A DNA stretch of 64,000 nt from Selenomonas sputigena (GTDB lineage: Bacteria; Bacillota; Negativicutes; Selenomonadales; Selenomonadaceae). Where the stretch lies: the NCBI RefSeq assembly GCF_026015965.1, contig NZ_CP110383.1:715808-779807 (forward strand), in the 5' to 3' direction. The translations under genes were made by a program, and so were the position numbers. Position 1 is the stretch's first letter; each line of letters begins with the position of its first letter. The notes under the pieces are model-generated. The model was not told where the DNA came from. It saw nothing but the letters and a program-made list of their open reading frames with translations, and searched no databases. Of the stretch, positions 17,282 to 26,900 are shown one piece after another.

Positions 17282-18247
17282 ATGAAAACAATGAGAGCGA
17301 TTGTGATCGATAAGCCGACAACAGCAGAAAATATCACGTTTTCAGAGGTCGCTGTTCCTGCAGGCAAACATGGTTGGGTTCTTGTAAAGATCAAGGCATT
17401 TGGACTGAACCATTCGGAGCAGATTATCTGGGAACATGAAATCCTGCGGGATTATATCAAGAAACCCGTCATCCCCGGCATTGAATGCGTAGGCGTGATC
17501 GAGGATGCGTCCGATACAGATCTGAGCGTTGGGCAAAAGGTGGTCGCCCTTATGGGCGGCATGGGGAGAAGCTTTGACGGCAGCTATGCCGAATATGCAC
17601 TTTTGCCGCGACAACATGTGTTTCCGGTCGATACGGAAATGAGCTGGGTCGAGATGGGCGCTGTTCCAGAAACCTACTATACCGCATGGGGATCGCTGAT
17701 GCAGCGTCTGCAGCTGAGGCGTGATGACACGCTTCTGATCCGCGGCGCAAGCTGCGCTCTGGGGTATGCCGCGATGCAGCTGGCCAAGGCACTTGGCTGT
17801 AAAATCATCGCAACCACACACCGGGACAAACACCTGCATTTGCTTCAGGAAGGCGGTGCGGATGAATCTGTCCTTGACGATGGAGAGATCGCCGACAAGA
17901 TTTGCGGAGCAACGAAGGCACTGGAACTGATCGGCTGCAAAACATTATTTGATACGATGCGGTCGGTAGAACCCGGCGGCATCATTTGTTATACCGGCGT
18001 TCTTGGAAATGTATTTGCATTCCAGAGCTTTTCGTCGCTGAATCACATACCAAATGGCGTATATCTGACCGGATTTCACTCGAATGATCCAACGGATGAT
18101 GATTTGAGGGACATTTTCAGTTTTATAGACAAGTATAACTTAAAGCCGCTCACCGGAGCGATATATCGTTTCGACGACATCAGGCAGGCGCTGATTGACC
18201 TTGATGGCCATAAGGTGCAGGGAAAGATTGTCATCTGCATGGAGTAA
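17282..18247 (+). CDS. MDR-family NADPH:quinone oxidoreductase-like protein
   Basis: 321 residues with a GroES-like N-terminal domain (FGLNHSEQI, PVIPGIECVGVI) and a Rossmann fold (RGASCALGYAAMQLAKALG). No zinc-binding Cys/His set is evident, so it belongs with zinc-independent quinone oxidoreductases/enoyl reductases. 27 bases after the radical SAM gene with AAGGAT upstream, so probably the same transcript. HxlR regulators often control such reductases. It may act in redox detoxification or in peptide maturation; the second is speculation. Confidence 0.85.
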   Translation: MKTMRAIVIDKPTTAENITFSEVAVPAGKHGWVLVKIKAFGLNHSEQIIWEHEILRDYIKKPVIPGIECVGVIEDASDTDLSVGQKVVALMGGMGRSFDGSYAEYALLPRQHVFPVDTEMSWVEMGAVPETYYTAWGSLMQRLQLRRDDTLLIRGASCALGYAAMQLAKALGCKIIATTHRDKHLHLLQEGGADESVLDDGEIADKICGATKALELIGCKTLFDTMRSVEPGGIICYTGVLGNVFAFQSFSSLNHIPNGVYLTGFHSNDPTDDDLRDIFSFIDKYNLKPLTGAIYRFDDIRQALIDLDGHKVQGKIVICME

Positions 18248-18281
18248 TGTGGATACATGAACGCGAATACGCAATCAGGCA

Positions 18282-18392
18282 TTTCTCTTCATCTCGAATG
18301 AAGGAATCTCAATTGTAGGACACGCAGCGAGGATGGGGCTTCCTGTACCGAAGAAATTACAGGACATGGTGCATAGTCTTAAAAATCAATAA
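18282..18392 (+). pseudogene. Holin 3' remnant
   Basis: Reads FLFISNEGISIVGHAARMGLPVPKKLQDMVHSLKNQ-like residues and a TAA, parallel to the end of the holin at 14830-15234. The following hairpin (CAACGCCCGGCG) is also shared. Together with 15114-15275 it flanks the RiPP-like island as a diverged direct repeat. Confidence 0.8.
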
Positions 18393-18500
18393 TTAGTTTA
18401 ACCTCAACGCCCGGCGAATGATCGTCGGGTTATTTTTATGCCTCCGAAGGTGGCCAAAAGTGCCGGTTTTGTCTGCTGTTCCATGAAGGGAGATGTTGAA

Positions 18501-18686
18501 ATGAGCAAGGAAGAAGGACTTGGGGAAGTGACGTATCAGATGGTGATGCGTGCTTCATGGAAAATGCTGCAGAGCGAACTTTTGTCAGAGAACGAGTATA
18601 TTGCCTTTGAAGCGAAAATGCGTGAGAAATATCGCCCCGTCATCGGGCTTCTATTTTCAGATATTGGCTCGCTATTGTGCGGATAG
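18501..18686 (+). CDS. Small SHOCT-like protein beside recombinase
   Basis: 61 residues from ATG 18501 (GGGAGATG upstream). The segment LLSENEYIAFEAKMREKYRPVIG has the short amphipathic C-terminal pattern of SHOCT-type proteins that are commonly encoded just upstream of large serine recombinases in Firmicutes elements. Function unknown; it may modulate the recombinase. Confidence 0.55.
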   Translation: MSKEEGLGEVTYQMVMRASWKMLQSELLSENEYIAFEAKMREKYRPVIGLLFSDIGSLLCG

Positions 18687-18720
18687 TACGGGAATATGAG
18701 CATGGAAAGGAGCAGATGAG

Positions 18721-19224
18721 ATGAAAATACGAAGAGTTGAACGCAGCGTTCCTGTCATGCGCCCGAAAATACGTGTAGCCACATATGCCCGCGTTTCTGT
18801 GGATACGCTTCACCACTCTCTTGCGGCGCAGGTCAGTTATTACAGCCCCCTCATCCAGAAGAATCCCGCATGGGAGTACGCAGGTGTTTACGCAGATGAA
18901 GGAATCACAGGCACAAGTACCGCGCATCGGACGGAGTTCAAGCGGCTGATTGCGGACTGCAACACCGGGAAGATCGATTTGGTGCTCGTCAAAAGCATCA
19001 GCTGCTTTGCCTGCGACACTGTAGATTGCCTTCATACCGTCCGACGCTTGAAAGAGAAGGGGATCGCCGTCCGTTTCGAGCGCGAGAACATTGATTCCAT
19101 GTCTGAGGACGGAGATGTCCAATGCGTGAAAATGATACAAAGGCTATCGCTGCCATACGTCGTGAAACCGCAGTATACAAGGGATTTCAGAGATTTCTCT
19201 GTCTGGAAGCTCGTTGATTTTTGA
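18721..19224 (+). pseudogene. Large serine recombinase, truncated and mutated
   Basis: The N-terminal catalytic domain is present: YARVSVD with the nucleophilic Ser, and YADEGITGTS. The usual KSISRFARNTVD motif reads SISCFACDTVD, so both Arg positions are Cys (CGC to TGC). The protein ends after about 168 residues, losing the recombinase and zinc-ribbon domains found in the usual 500-residue family members. After SMSEDGD the sequence no longer fits the family. It is the likely ex-integrase of an element here, and dead. Confidence 0.8.
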
Positions 19225-19270
19225 CGATGTTCAGCGATTTTTCGCTCGATGGAAGATTGACCAACTGGCA

Positions 19271-19295
19271 GGGGTGTCAAAGTGTTTGACACCCC
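19271..19295. repeat. Perfect 11-bp inverted repeat
   Basis: GGGGTGTCAAA-GTG-TTTGACACCCC in the 19225-19683 spacer. No T run follows, so it looks more like an operator than a terminator. Apart from this, a possible 28-codon ORF at 19297-19383 (MAHSKGKISEFMKAYGNW...) and the promoter at 19597-19640, I see nothing in this spacer. Confidence 0.6.
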
Positions 19296-19596
19296 TATGG
19301 CACACTCGAAAGGAAAAATATCAGAGTTCATGAAGGCTTACGGGAACTGGCTTCACGAGCATTTTTACGACTCGGATTTTTGACACCCTTGTCGAGAATC
19401 AGCCATTGACATTTTGCTTAAATAACGGTCTTCAAAAACGTATGCCAGTTATGGACGTTCTGTCATAGGCATAAATCTTAAGCAGGAATAGAGAACCCAA
19501 TTGTCGAAAACAAATATTAATATAGGTATTTATGGGAAGGAAGAAGAGCCAACTTGAATGAAGGAAACACTCGATAGATAGTGAATTTCTTGAAAA

Positions 19597-19640
19597 AGTT
19601 ATATATAACTATTGACGGCTGCGCAACGTTATACTATAAT
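19597..19640 (+). promoter_or_regulatory. Promoter with overlapping palindrome
   Basis: TTGACG (19612-19617), 17 bases, TATAAT (19635-19640). Just upstream is the palindrome AGTTATATATAACT (19597-19610); a partial copy, AGTTATATATAAT, follows at 19656-19668. Placement suggests repression or autoregulation of the methylase operon. Confidence 0.65.
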
Positions 19641-19689
19641 TTGATTATGTCATATAGTTATATATAATCATTTATGGGAGGGGTTGCCT

Positions 19690-21462
19690 GTGGCTCTCGA
19701 AACATCAAGTCAAGCGCCGTTCATGTTGCTTTCTAAAGAAGAACTGCTTGCCTTGAAAGACATGCCCAACAAGGATGTGGCGCGGGATGGCATGAATCTG
19801 CTTCGAGCAAAATTCGTGCCTGATTTGGCGGATTTCGTGTCTTTTGCGTTATTGGCATATTGGAAGAAGTCTGTTCCAGACGATAATAAAGAGACCTTGA
19901 GGAATTTGACAGAGTGGTTGGTAGAAGATGATTCTGTAAAGATAAAGCTTCGTAATGTATTAGGAAACTGTTTCCGTGAAATCATCGCATTTGCTGATGA
20001 ATGGAGTTCGAAGGAACTGCTTGCCGTGATTGTGAATGATTTCTCGTGGTATGCTAAAAATGATGGAAAGCGAAGCGGGTTGTCCGATACACCGAAGCCA
20101 TTTGCATATATAGCGAGGGAATTGCTCTGTATTGGCGCGGGGGAAACGGTGCTCGACTACTGCTCGGGGACGGCAGGGTTTATCCTTGATGCCTATCTGC
20201 ACACAGAAGCTGCAAAGTATTATGGAACGGAAATTTCCACCGAGGCTGCCATTGTAAGCAAAATAAGGGCGTTGTTCTTGGGCGATGCGCTTTTTATTCG
20301 TCAAGGCAACAGCGTGACTGCTGAACTCAATGCGGATAAAGTATTCGCTGACCCGCCCTTTGGCATGAAAGATGATTATGGCATAGAAAAATGGCGGCCA
20401 CAAGATACCGGCCTCGCCCTTGTTTATGAAAGCATTCCCAGAACCCGGCGTATGGATTGGGCATTTGTGCTGTCTGCTCTTACCAGACAAAAAGACGGCG
20501 GGAGAACGGTCATATTGACCTACGACAGCCTGTTGTTCCGAGCCTCTAAGGGCGAGCAGGAAATGCGTCGTAGACTTGTGAAAAGCGGACGTTTGGAGTC
20601 AGTTATTGCTTTGCCTCAAGGGATTCTTCCTGCGACCAATATTCTGTGTGACTTGTTGGTGTTTAGTCATGGCAATACCAGCGTAAAGATGGTGGATGCA
20701 AGAGATTGCAGAGTAAAAGAGCGTTTCACCAGCGAAATGACGCAGGAAAACCTGGATGAAGTTTTGCGGCGAGTGAGCGAAGTGACGGACTACAGCCGCA
20801 CGGTATCCCACGAGGAGATTGCCGAGCGGGAATATGGTCTAAGCCCCGTGGATTATATGGCGTCTGCTCGTATCAAGGTTGAAAATGGTGTACCCTTGGG
20901 GAATTTACTTATTTCGTTAGAACGAGGGCAGCTTGTGCCGGCGGCAAAGCTGGAGGCGCTTTCCACCAAGGAAGAAACAGAATTTCAATATCTCATGCTT
21001 AAGGACGTCGAGGATGATGCCATCCGCACGCCTCTGCCATACTTGACAGACATACCGGAAGCATGGGACAAGTACTGTGTAACGACAGGAAGTCTGGTCA
21101 TATCTCGCAGTGCGCCGATAAAGGTCGCCATCATTCCCGATTTGAAGGGGAAGAAGGTTCTAGCCAACGGCAATATGTATTTTATGAAACTTGACGAGAA
21201 CCGTGTAAACTCCATCTATGTGCTTTGCTACCTAAAAAGTCGGGAGGGTATCAAGCAAATAGAATTTCTATCAAAAGGCTGTTCTATTACAACGCTTTCC
21301 ATTAAGGACTTGCAAAAGATTCTCATCCCTATGCTACCTATCGAGGAACAGGCAGAGCTTGCGGAGAAATATACATCGCTCCGCCGTCACATTGCCTCGC
21401 TGAAACGACAAGAGCGTGAATTGGAGGGTAAAATTGCCTCCCTCATAGAGGAGGTGCATTGA
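19690..21462 (+). CDS. N6-adenine methylase fused to specificity-like domain
   Basis: About 590 residues from GTG 19690 (GGGAGGGG six bases upstream; the TTG at 19684 is too close). An HsdM-like N-terminal helical part, SAM motif I (LDYCSGTAGFI), catalytic FADPPFGM, then from about residue 390 a target-recognition-like half (EYGLSPVDYMASARIKVENG, GCSITTLSIKDLQKILIPMLP, coiled coil ending). This is a methylase-S fusion rather than a three-subunit type I enzyme. It overlaps the next small gene by 4 bases. No nuclease is adjacent, so it may be an orphan methylase or part of a defence pair. Confidence 0.85.
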   Translation: MALETSSQAPFMLLSKEELLALKDMPNKDVARDGMNLLRAKFVPDLADFVSFALLAYWKKSVPDDNKETLRNLTEWLVEDDSVKIKLRNVLGNCFREIIAFADEWSSKELLAVIVNDFSWYAKNDGKRSGLSDTPKPFAYIARELLCIGAGETVLDYCSGTAGFILDAYLHTEAAKYYGTEISTEAAIVSKIRALFLGDALFIRQGNSVTAELNADKVFADPPFGMKDDYGIEKWRPQDTGLALVYESIPRTRRMDWAFVLSALTRQKDGGRTVILTYDSLLFRASKGEQEMRRRLVKSGRLESVIALPQGILPATNILCDLLVFSHGNTSVKMVDARDCRVKERFTSEMTQENLDEVLRRVSEVTDYSRTVSHEEIAEREYGLSPVDYMASARIKVENGVPLGNLLISLERGQLVPAAKLEALSTKEETEFQYLMLKDVEDDAIRTPLPYLTDIPEAWDKYCVTTGSLVISRSAPIKVAIIPDLKGKKVLANGNMYFMKLDENRVNSIYVLCYLKSREGIKQIEFLSKGCSITTLSIKDLQKILIPMLPIEEQAELAEKYTSLRRHIASLKRQERELEGKIASLIEEVH

Positions 21463-21998
21463 CTTTGCTGTCTGAAAATGATTTTGCCGGATTGGTGGAT
21501 GAGGTGCAGGACAAAATCTATCAGCAAATGGAATTCGCTTGGAAGAATCACCAACTGGACGACTATTTGCGGCAAATCGGTCTGGGGGATTTGGCAATCC
21601 GGCAACCAGCGAGTGATTGGGACGATTCTCTCTCGCATGGCAAAATTATCGTATTCGGAGAAGCTGCCGCTAGGGAAAACGATATTGTCAAATCCATAAC
21701 CAGCCAAGGTGTTTCCAAGGATAGGGTGGAACTTCACCTTGGTTATGACGAGTTCAAGCGGTATAGGTTTGGCGATCTTCAGTACAACAGCGCGTATCGA
21801 CTGATACTGGCAGGGCCGCTTCCGCATTCTACGAACGACAAGGGCGGCTATTCCAGCGTTATTGCGAGGATGGAACAGGAGGAAGGTTTTACCAAATTGG
21901 TAAAGCTGTCCAGCAATGGCAGGCTAAAAATTACGAAAACAAATATAAAGGAAGCCGTACAGCGGGAAATCGAATCAGGATATTTGGCTGTAGGCTGA
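21459..21998 (+). CDS. Conserved-looking partner of the methylase, unknown
   Basis: 179 residues from TTG 21459, overlapping the methylase stop (ATTGA) and therefore translationally coupled. Soluble, with a possible nucleotide- or ligand-binding segment (HGKIIVFGEAA) and a basic C-terminus (NGRLKITKTNIKEAVQREIESGYL). I do not recognise the family. Coupling suggests it works with the methylase, for example as effector or regulator; that is inference. Confidence 0.6.
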   Translation: MTLLSENDFAGLVDEVQDKIYQQMEFAWKNHQLDDYLRQIGLGDLAIRQPASDWDDSLSHGKIIVFGEAAARENDIVKSITSQGVSKDRVELHLGYDEFKRYRFGDLQYNSAYRLILAGPLPHSTNDKGGYSSVIARMEQEEGFTKLVKLSSNGRLKITKTNIKEAVQREIESGYLAVG

Positions 21999-22048
21999 TC
22001 TCTTGTGGAAACAAAGATAAAAGATAGAAATGGAGATTTAAGAGGGTT

Positions 22049-22726
22049 ATGGCTGTGAAAAAATCAGAATTGTATTCGCTCCTATGGGAGGCTTGCAATA
22101 AACTTCGGGGAGGCGTGGAGCCTGCCCGCTATAAGGATTATGTTCTTGTGCTGCTGTTTTTCAAATATGTGTCCGACCGATACAAAGGGGAGCGGCGCGC
22201 CGATTTTACGGTAAACCAAGGCGCGTCCTTCGATGAACTCATTGAGGCAAAATACACACCTAATGTGGCGGAGACGGTGGATAAAATCCTCCAGAAGTTC
22301 TTGGAGGACAACCATCTTTCCGGCGCTCTGCCGGACGTCAATTTCAATAACCCGGACGAACTTGGTACGGGCAAGGAACTGGTGGACAAGGTGTCCGGAC
22401 TGATCGCCATATTCGAAAATCCTGCCATTGAATTCAAGAGCAATCGCGCCAGCGGCGATGACATCATCGGTGACGCCTACGAATATTTCATGATGAAGTT
22501 CGCCCAAGAGTCCGGCAAGAGCAAGGGCCAGTTTTATACCCCTAGCGAAGTCTCCCGCATTATTGCCCGCTTGATTGGCATTGGGGACATCAAGCCCAGC
22601 CTCACGAAGAAGTGGACGCTTTACGACAAAAGCACCGCGAGAATGATACACCTGAAATGGCGCAGAAGTGCCTTGAAATCACTGGAATTCGGAGGTTTTA
22701 CAGGTTATTCGGGCAAGGCAGCATAG
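22049..22726 (+). pseudogene. hsdM: Truncated type I methylase subunit HsdM
   Basis: The HsdM N-terminal domain (LWEACNKLRGGVEPARYKDYVLVLLFFKYVSDRY) and the start of the catalytic domain (GQFYTPSEVSRIIARL) are intact up to TLYD. There the invariant SAM motif (PxCGxG) should follow, but the sequence changes to an unrelated tail that stops at 22726. Without SAM-binding and NPPF motifs it cannot methylate. Confidence 0.85.
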
Positions 22727-22761
22727 ATGGAATCTAGAGTGGGAGACGAAAATAGTCGGTT

Positions 22762-22815
22762 CGATAGAATACCCTGAAACGATAGAAAAAGCTATCGTTT
22801 CAGGGTATTCTATCG
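22762..22815. repeat. 24-bp perfect inverted repeat, 6-base loop
   Basis: Left arm 22762-22785 (CGATAGAATACCC...), loop AAAAAG, right arm 22792-22815 fully complementary. Far longer than a usual terminator stem. It lies just after the truncated hsdM. Confidence 0.9.
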
Positions 22816-22859
22816 TTAAAATGTAAGAACGAGGTGAATGCAGGTTTCTGTAAGGCGTG

Positions 22860-22956
22860 AGGACATATGTACAGCGTGACGCTATGATGTACCATCGCCA
22901 GAATCGGGCGCAAAAGGAAACTGTGCCCTTTGGCGTGGCGGCTGAACATATGTCCT
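22860..22956. repeat. 97-bp segment bounded by 16-bp inverted repeats
   Basis: AGGACATATGTACAGC (22860-22875) faces GCTGAACATATGTCCT (22941-22956), one mismatch. Could be a MITE-like element or an excision scar. No ORF inside. Confidence 0.6.
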
Positions 22957-22969
22957 GAAAGTTTGCAAT

Positions 22970-23863
22970 CTATTCGTTGTCCTTCACATCATTTTCCGAT
23001 ATTGCTGCATCTGCGCTCACCTCAATCATCTGCGTAACCACATGATTAAGCTCCGAGGCATTCTTACTCGTGATGCTCGGTTTCCTTGTTTCACTTTCGA
23101 TGGCTCTCCGAGCATTTCCGGCTACTTTGCCGCCCCGCTTGGCTACGGAAATACTTTGAGAAAAACCTTGCGGCTGCTCGGCAGCGGAAAATTCCCTGGT
23201 CGCGGTTTCTGCCAGCATATTCAGCACCAGTTCCGTGGTGCTCATGTTGTCGCGCAGACTCTCTTTTTTGAGCCCTTTCAGATTTTTGTACTGACGGGTG
23301 GTCATTCCGCTCCATGCGCGAGTGAGTTCATCGGTTAAAATGGCGTACTCCTTTCCTTGTTTGACGCCGCGCTCTTTCCATTCGTCGGTGAGTTCTTTGC
23401 GGGCGCTGATCGCCATGAGCCGCTGGTTGATCCATTCCCGTGTGTAGCCTTTATGCTCGTAGGTAGATACCAGTCGCTCGGCGATAAGTTCTGGGTCAAG
23501 GGTTTCGTCAATGCGTTCTCGTCCCACCTGTGCCAGCCAGAGCTTGAGCGGCTCGGCCTTTTTTGATGGAATGGACTGGATAAGGCGGAGAAGCTGCTCA
23601 GTGTTGGCGACATCCGTAAGGCGGCGTTTGCCATCAGCGGCTTTCAATCGCAAACCGTGACAATTTGTCACGGTTTCATTTCCCTCTTCTTTGAGTCGTT
23701 GTTTTAGTTTTCGCCAATACGCTGTTGGATTCTTGCTTTCTGTCAGCACGCCTATCACATCAACGATGGAGAAATACCACGCCTCTTCATCTTCGCTCCA
23801 AGCGGTGCGGATAGGTTGATTTTCAAAAAGTTGGAGATTTTCGTTGCATGTGTTCTCTTTCAT
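22970..23863 (-). CDS. BRO/DinD-like antirepressor-family protein
   Basis: 297 residues. A BRO-N-like N-terminus (FENQPIRTAWSEDEEAWYFSIVDVIGVLTES, YWRKLKQRL) is followed by a DinD-type middle (DETLDPELIAERLVSTYEHKGYTREWINQRL) and a C-terminal tail. BRO-N domains bind DNA; DinD-like genes often ride with type I restriction loci and mobile elements. It lies 101 bases downstream of hsdR on the same strand. Role may be regulation of the element or modulation of RecA-type repair. Confidence 0.75.
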   Translation of the reverse strand: MKENTCNENLQLFENQPIRTAWSEDEEAWYFSIVDVIGVLTESKNPTAYWRKLKQRLKEEGNETVTNCHGLRLKAADGKRRLTDVANTEQLLRLIQSIPSKKAEPLKLWLAQVGRERIDETLDPELIAERLVSTYEHKGYTREWINQRLMAISARKELTDEWKERGVKQGKEYAILTDELTRAWSGMTTRQYKNLKGLKKESLRDNMSTTELVLNMLAETATREFSAAEQPQGFSQSISVAKRGGKVAGNARRAIESETRKPSITSKNASELNHVVTQMIEVSADAAISENDVKDNE

Positions 23864-23964
23864 GGCATAGCCTTTCTGCCTGAGTGGCTGGGAGTCGGAA
23901 ATACATACCTTTTTCTGGACACCTTGTCAATCGATGTTTTTGCATGATTTTTGCTCCGTACATG

Positions 23965-26900
23965 CTAGGCTGCCTTAGGTGCAGCATTGGTGTTGATGCC
24001 ATCGATGACGGCGAGGATGTTTTTAATCATGTTTGGCTCGAAAACTTCGCCTATGGAAAGACCGCCAAGGTTTTCACTGTCGCTGAGGTCTTGTCGATCC
24101 ATTGTGCCGTTTTGTACCAACCAATCCATGATGCACTTTACGAGACCGATTTGCTCTTCGCTATATACGCTTTCGTCAAGAAATGCAGAGAAGGCTTTTT
24201 GCGCTGCTTCCTGTGTGAGTCCTGTAAGGCTTCGGACGAATTTTCCTAAAGGCATATCCTGCGTTTCTTCCGGGAGCATTTTTCGATACTCTTCCTGGCT
24301 GCCAACTTCGTGCCAAAAGATTTCTTCTAAGATAGAGATGTCGCTGTCATCAAGAGGAAGATTATTCTTCAGTTTTACGAGAACGGGGGTGTTTTCATTT
24401 TCCTTCACATAGCGGGAGGCGCGTTCGTAGTAATCGTCTAATGTGTTGCCCGTTCCTAGTCGTTCCCCTTCGCGTTCAAAGATAACGGCATCCGTGATAT
24501 TGATTTCTTTCAGCTTCATTTCTTTCTTCAGATACTGCATGAGTCCTCGCAGTTCCTTGCGAATACTCTCGATCTTTATAATGCTGGCGTTTGGCCAAAA
24601 TTCTTCGGTCGAGATCGCCGTCAGCGTATCCTTGGCCTTAATCACGTCTGGTATGGTGGCTTTTTGAGAGAGTTTCACGGCAATCAGACGGATTTTCTTG
24701 CTATATCCGTCAAATGCTTTATCATCGTGCTGCGCCCTAGAAAGCATCATGCGATACATGATTACATCCAGTCGTTTTGCTGATTCATCCTCGTTCACGG
24801 CAGGAATCAGCGGGGCGATGTTGTGCACGAGTTCCTCTGAAGATATTACTTCCAAGCACTCAAATGCTTTTATGCTAGAAAATTTCTCCACATATTCAAG
24901 GTTTTGGCGAACTTGGAATTGTAGCGAATTTAAGGCAGAAATGGCTTCCACAGCTTCACTTACCAGTTCCTTTCGGTAGCCTATTAGATCGGACTGTTGG
25001 TATTCTATTGCCTGCAGTTCCTTCATCATCTTCACCTTCAAACTGAAGGTGAGTTCAGAGAGGGATGTCACTCCATCGACTTCTTTTCCTTTGGGGTTGT
25101 TGGCAAAATAGGTGCAGTTTCCCATGTAATCGAAGATATAGAATTCTTTTTTGTCTTCGCCAGGGCCGAATAAATCTGCGCAGAGCCTTGTGCCGCGCCC
25201 AAACATTTGCCAGAACTTGGCTTTTGAGAATACGGGCTTATAAAACACTAAATTGAGAATTTCCGGCACATCTATGCCTGTATCCAGCATGTCTACGGAG
25301 ATGGCGATTTGCGGGAACTTGTCTTTGTCTTCAAAATCCTCCAATAGCTTTTTACGATACTTTTCCTTGTTGTCGATCACTCGTGCAAAACGTCCCTTGT
25401 ACTCGGGGTAGAGTTTATCAAACTGCTTCTTGATAAAATCGGCATGGTTGTGATTTTTGGCGAAGATGATGGTCTTGCCTAGCTTGTCGCCGCCGTCCAC
25501 CTTTATCCCCTTTAACATTATCTCCGTAAGGACTCGCTGAGTGGTGTTCGCATTGAAATACACACGATCCATCTCTGAGGAAGAAATAAATTCTGGCATA
25601 TCATCATCCTCGTCAAAGGCATCCTCATAGCGTTCCCTGTCCTCTGGCGATAATTTATCATAGCTTATGCCCTCGGTGGGAATGCTGTAGAGTTTTTCAA
25701 TGCAGTGGTAATCTGCAAGATACTTGTTTGCCAGAGCCTCTTCATATTCATAGGCAAAGGTTGGCATATCGTTTTCCAAATCGAAAAAATCATAGGTGTT
25801 GTGATCGACGTCCGTTTTGGGAGTAGCTGTAAGACCTATCAACAAGGCGTCAAAATACTCGAAAATGGCGCGATATTTTTTGAAAATGCTGCGGTGTGCC
25901 TCGTCGATGACGATGAGGTCGAAATGGGCGGGCGTGAAAAGCTTTTGCCCGTCTGCAGTTTTCATGTCATCAATGGCGTTCATGATGGTGGGGTAGGTAG
26001 AGAAAATCGCCCGATCGGTGGGCTTGTCATCGCCACGCTCTAAAAGATTGCAGGTGGAGAGATTTGGCATATGCATGGTGAATGCCTTTTTCGCCTGCCG
26101 CACCAAATCTATACGGTCGGCGAGAAAAAGAATATTGGTTATATAGTTGTGCGCCAAGAGTACGTCGATGAGCGAAATAACTGTCCGAGTCTTGCCAGAT
26201 CCGGTAGCCATTACCCACAGAACCTTTCGCTTGTTGTTGCCATATTCATTGCAAGCCCTCTGGATGGCAATTTTCTGATAGGGGCGATTGCTGATGTCGT
26301 CATTGATCGCGAGTTGACGGAATGGCTTTTTTTGATTTCGGCGATTCATGATGCGTTCCATATCCCTCTTGGCGAATACGGAATAAACCTTGCGGGGGGC
26401 ATAGTTCGTGTCGTCCCAAAACCATGTGGTATAACCGTTGGTATAAAAGATCAGCGGGCGCTGCCCCGTCATTTGCTCCAAACAATCGGCATAGAGTCGG
26501 GCTTGCTCTCTGCCTACCTCGGCATCAATCCCCGTTTTTTTAGCTTCCACTACGGCTAAAGGTTTGTGATTGTTGCCGTAAAGGACATAGTCGACCCGTC
26601 CTCCTCCGGCGGTGGAAGGCATGCCACTAACAGAAACCTCTGTGAGGCAGTCCTCGCCAAATGTCCAGCCCATCTCCTTGAGGTCAACGTCGATGATGGT
26701 GCGGCGGGTGTCCGCTTCGGTCTTGGCGGCGGCAGCGGATACTGCAAATGTATGTGTCACTTCATTCTTTTTGCGAAGTTCGGCAAGTTCTGCTTTGAGG
26801 TTGAACATTTCTTTTGCCAAGGATTCACGCTCTTTGGTCTTTTGGGAAAGTTCATCCTTGAGAGTTTCCCACTCTTTATTTGAAATGGACTGATTTTTGT

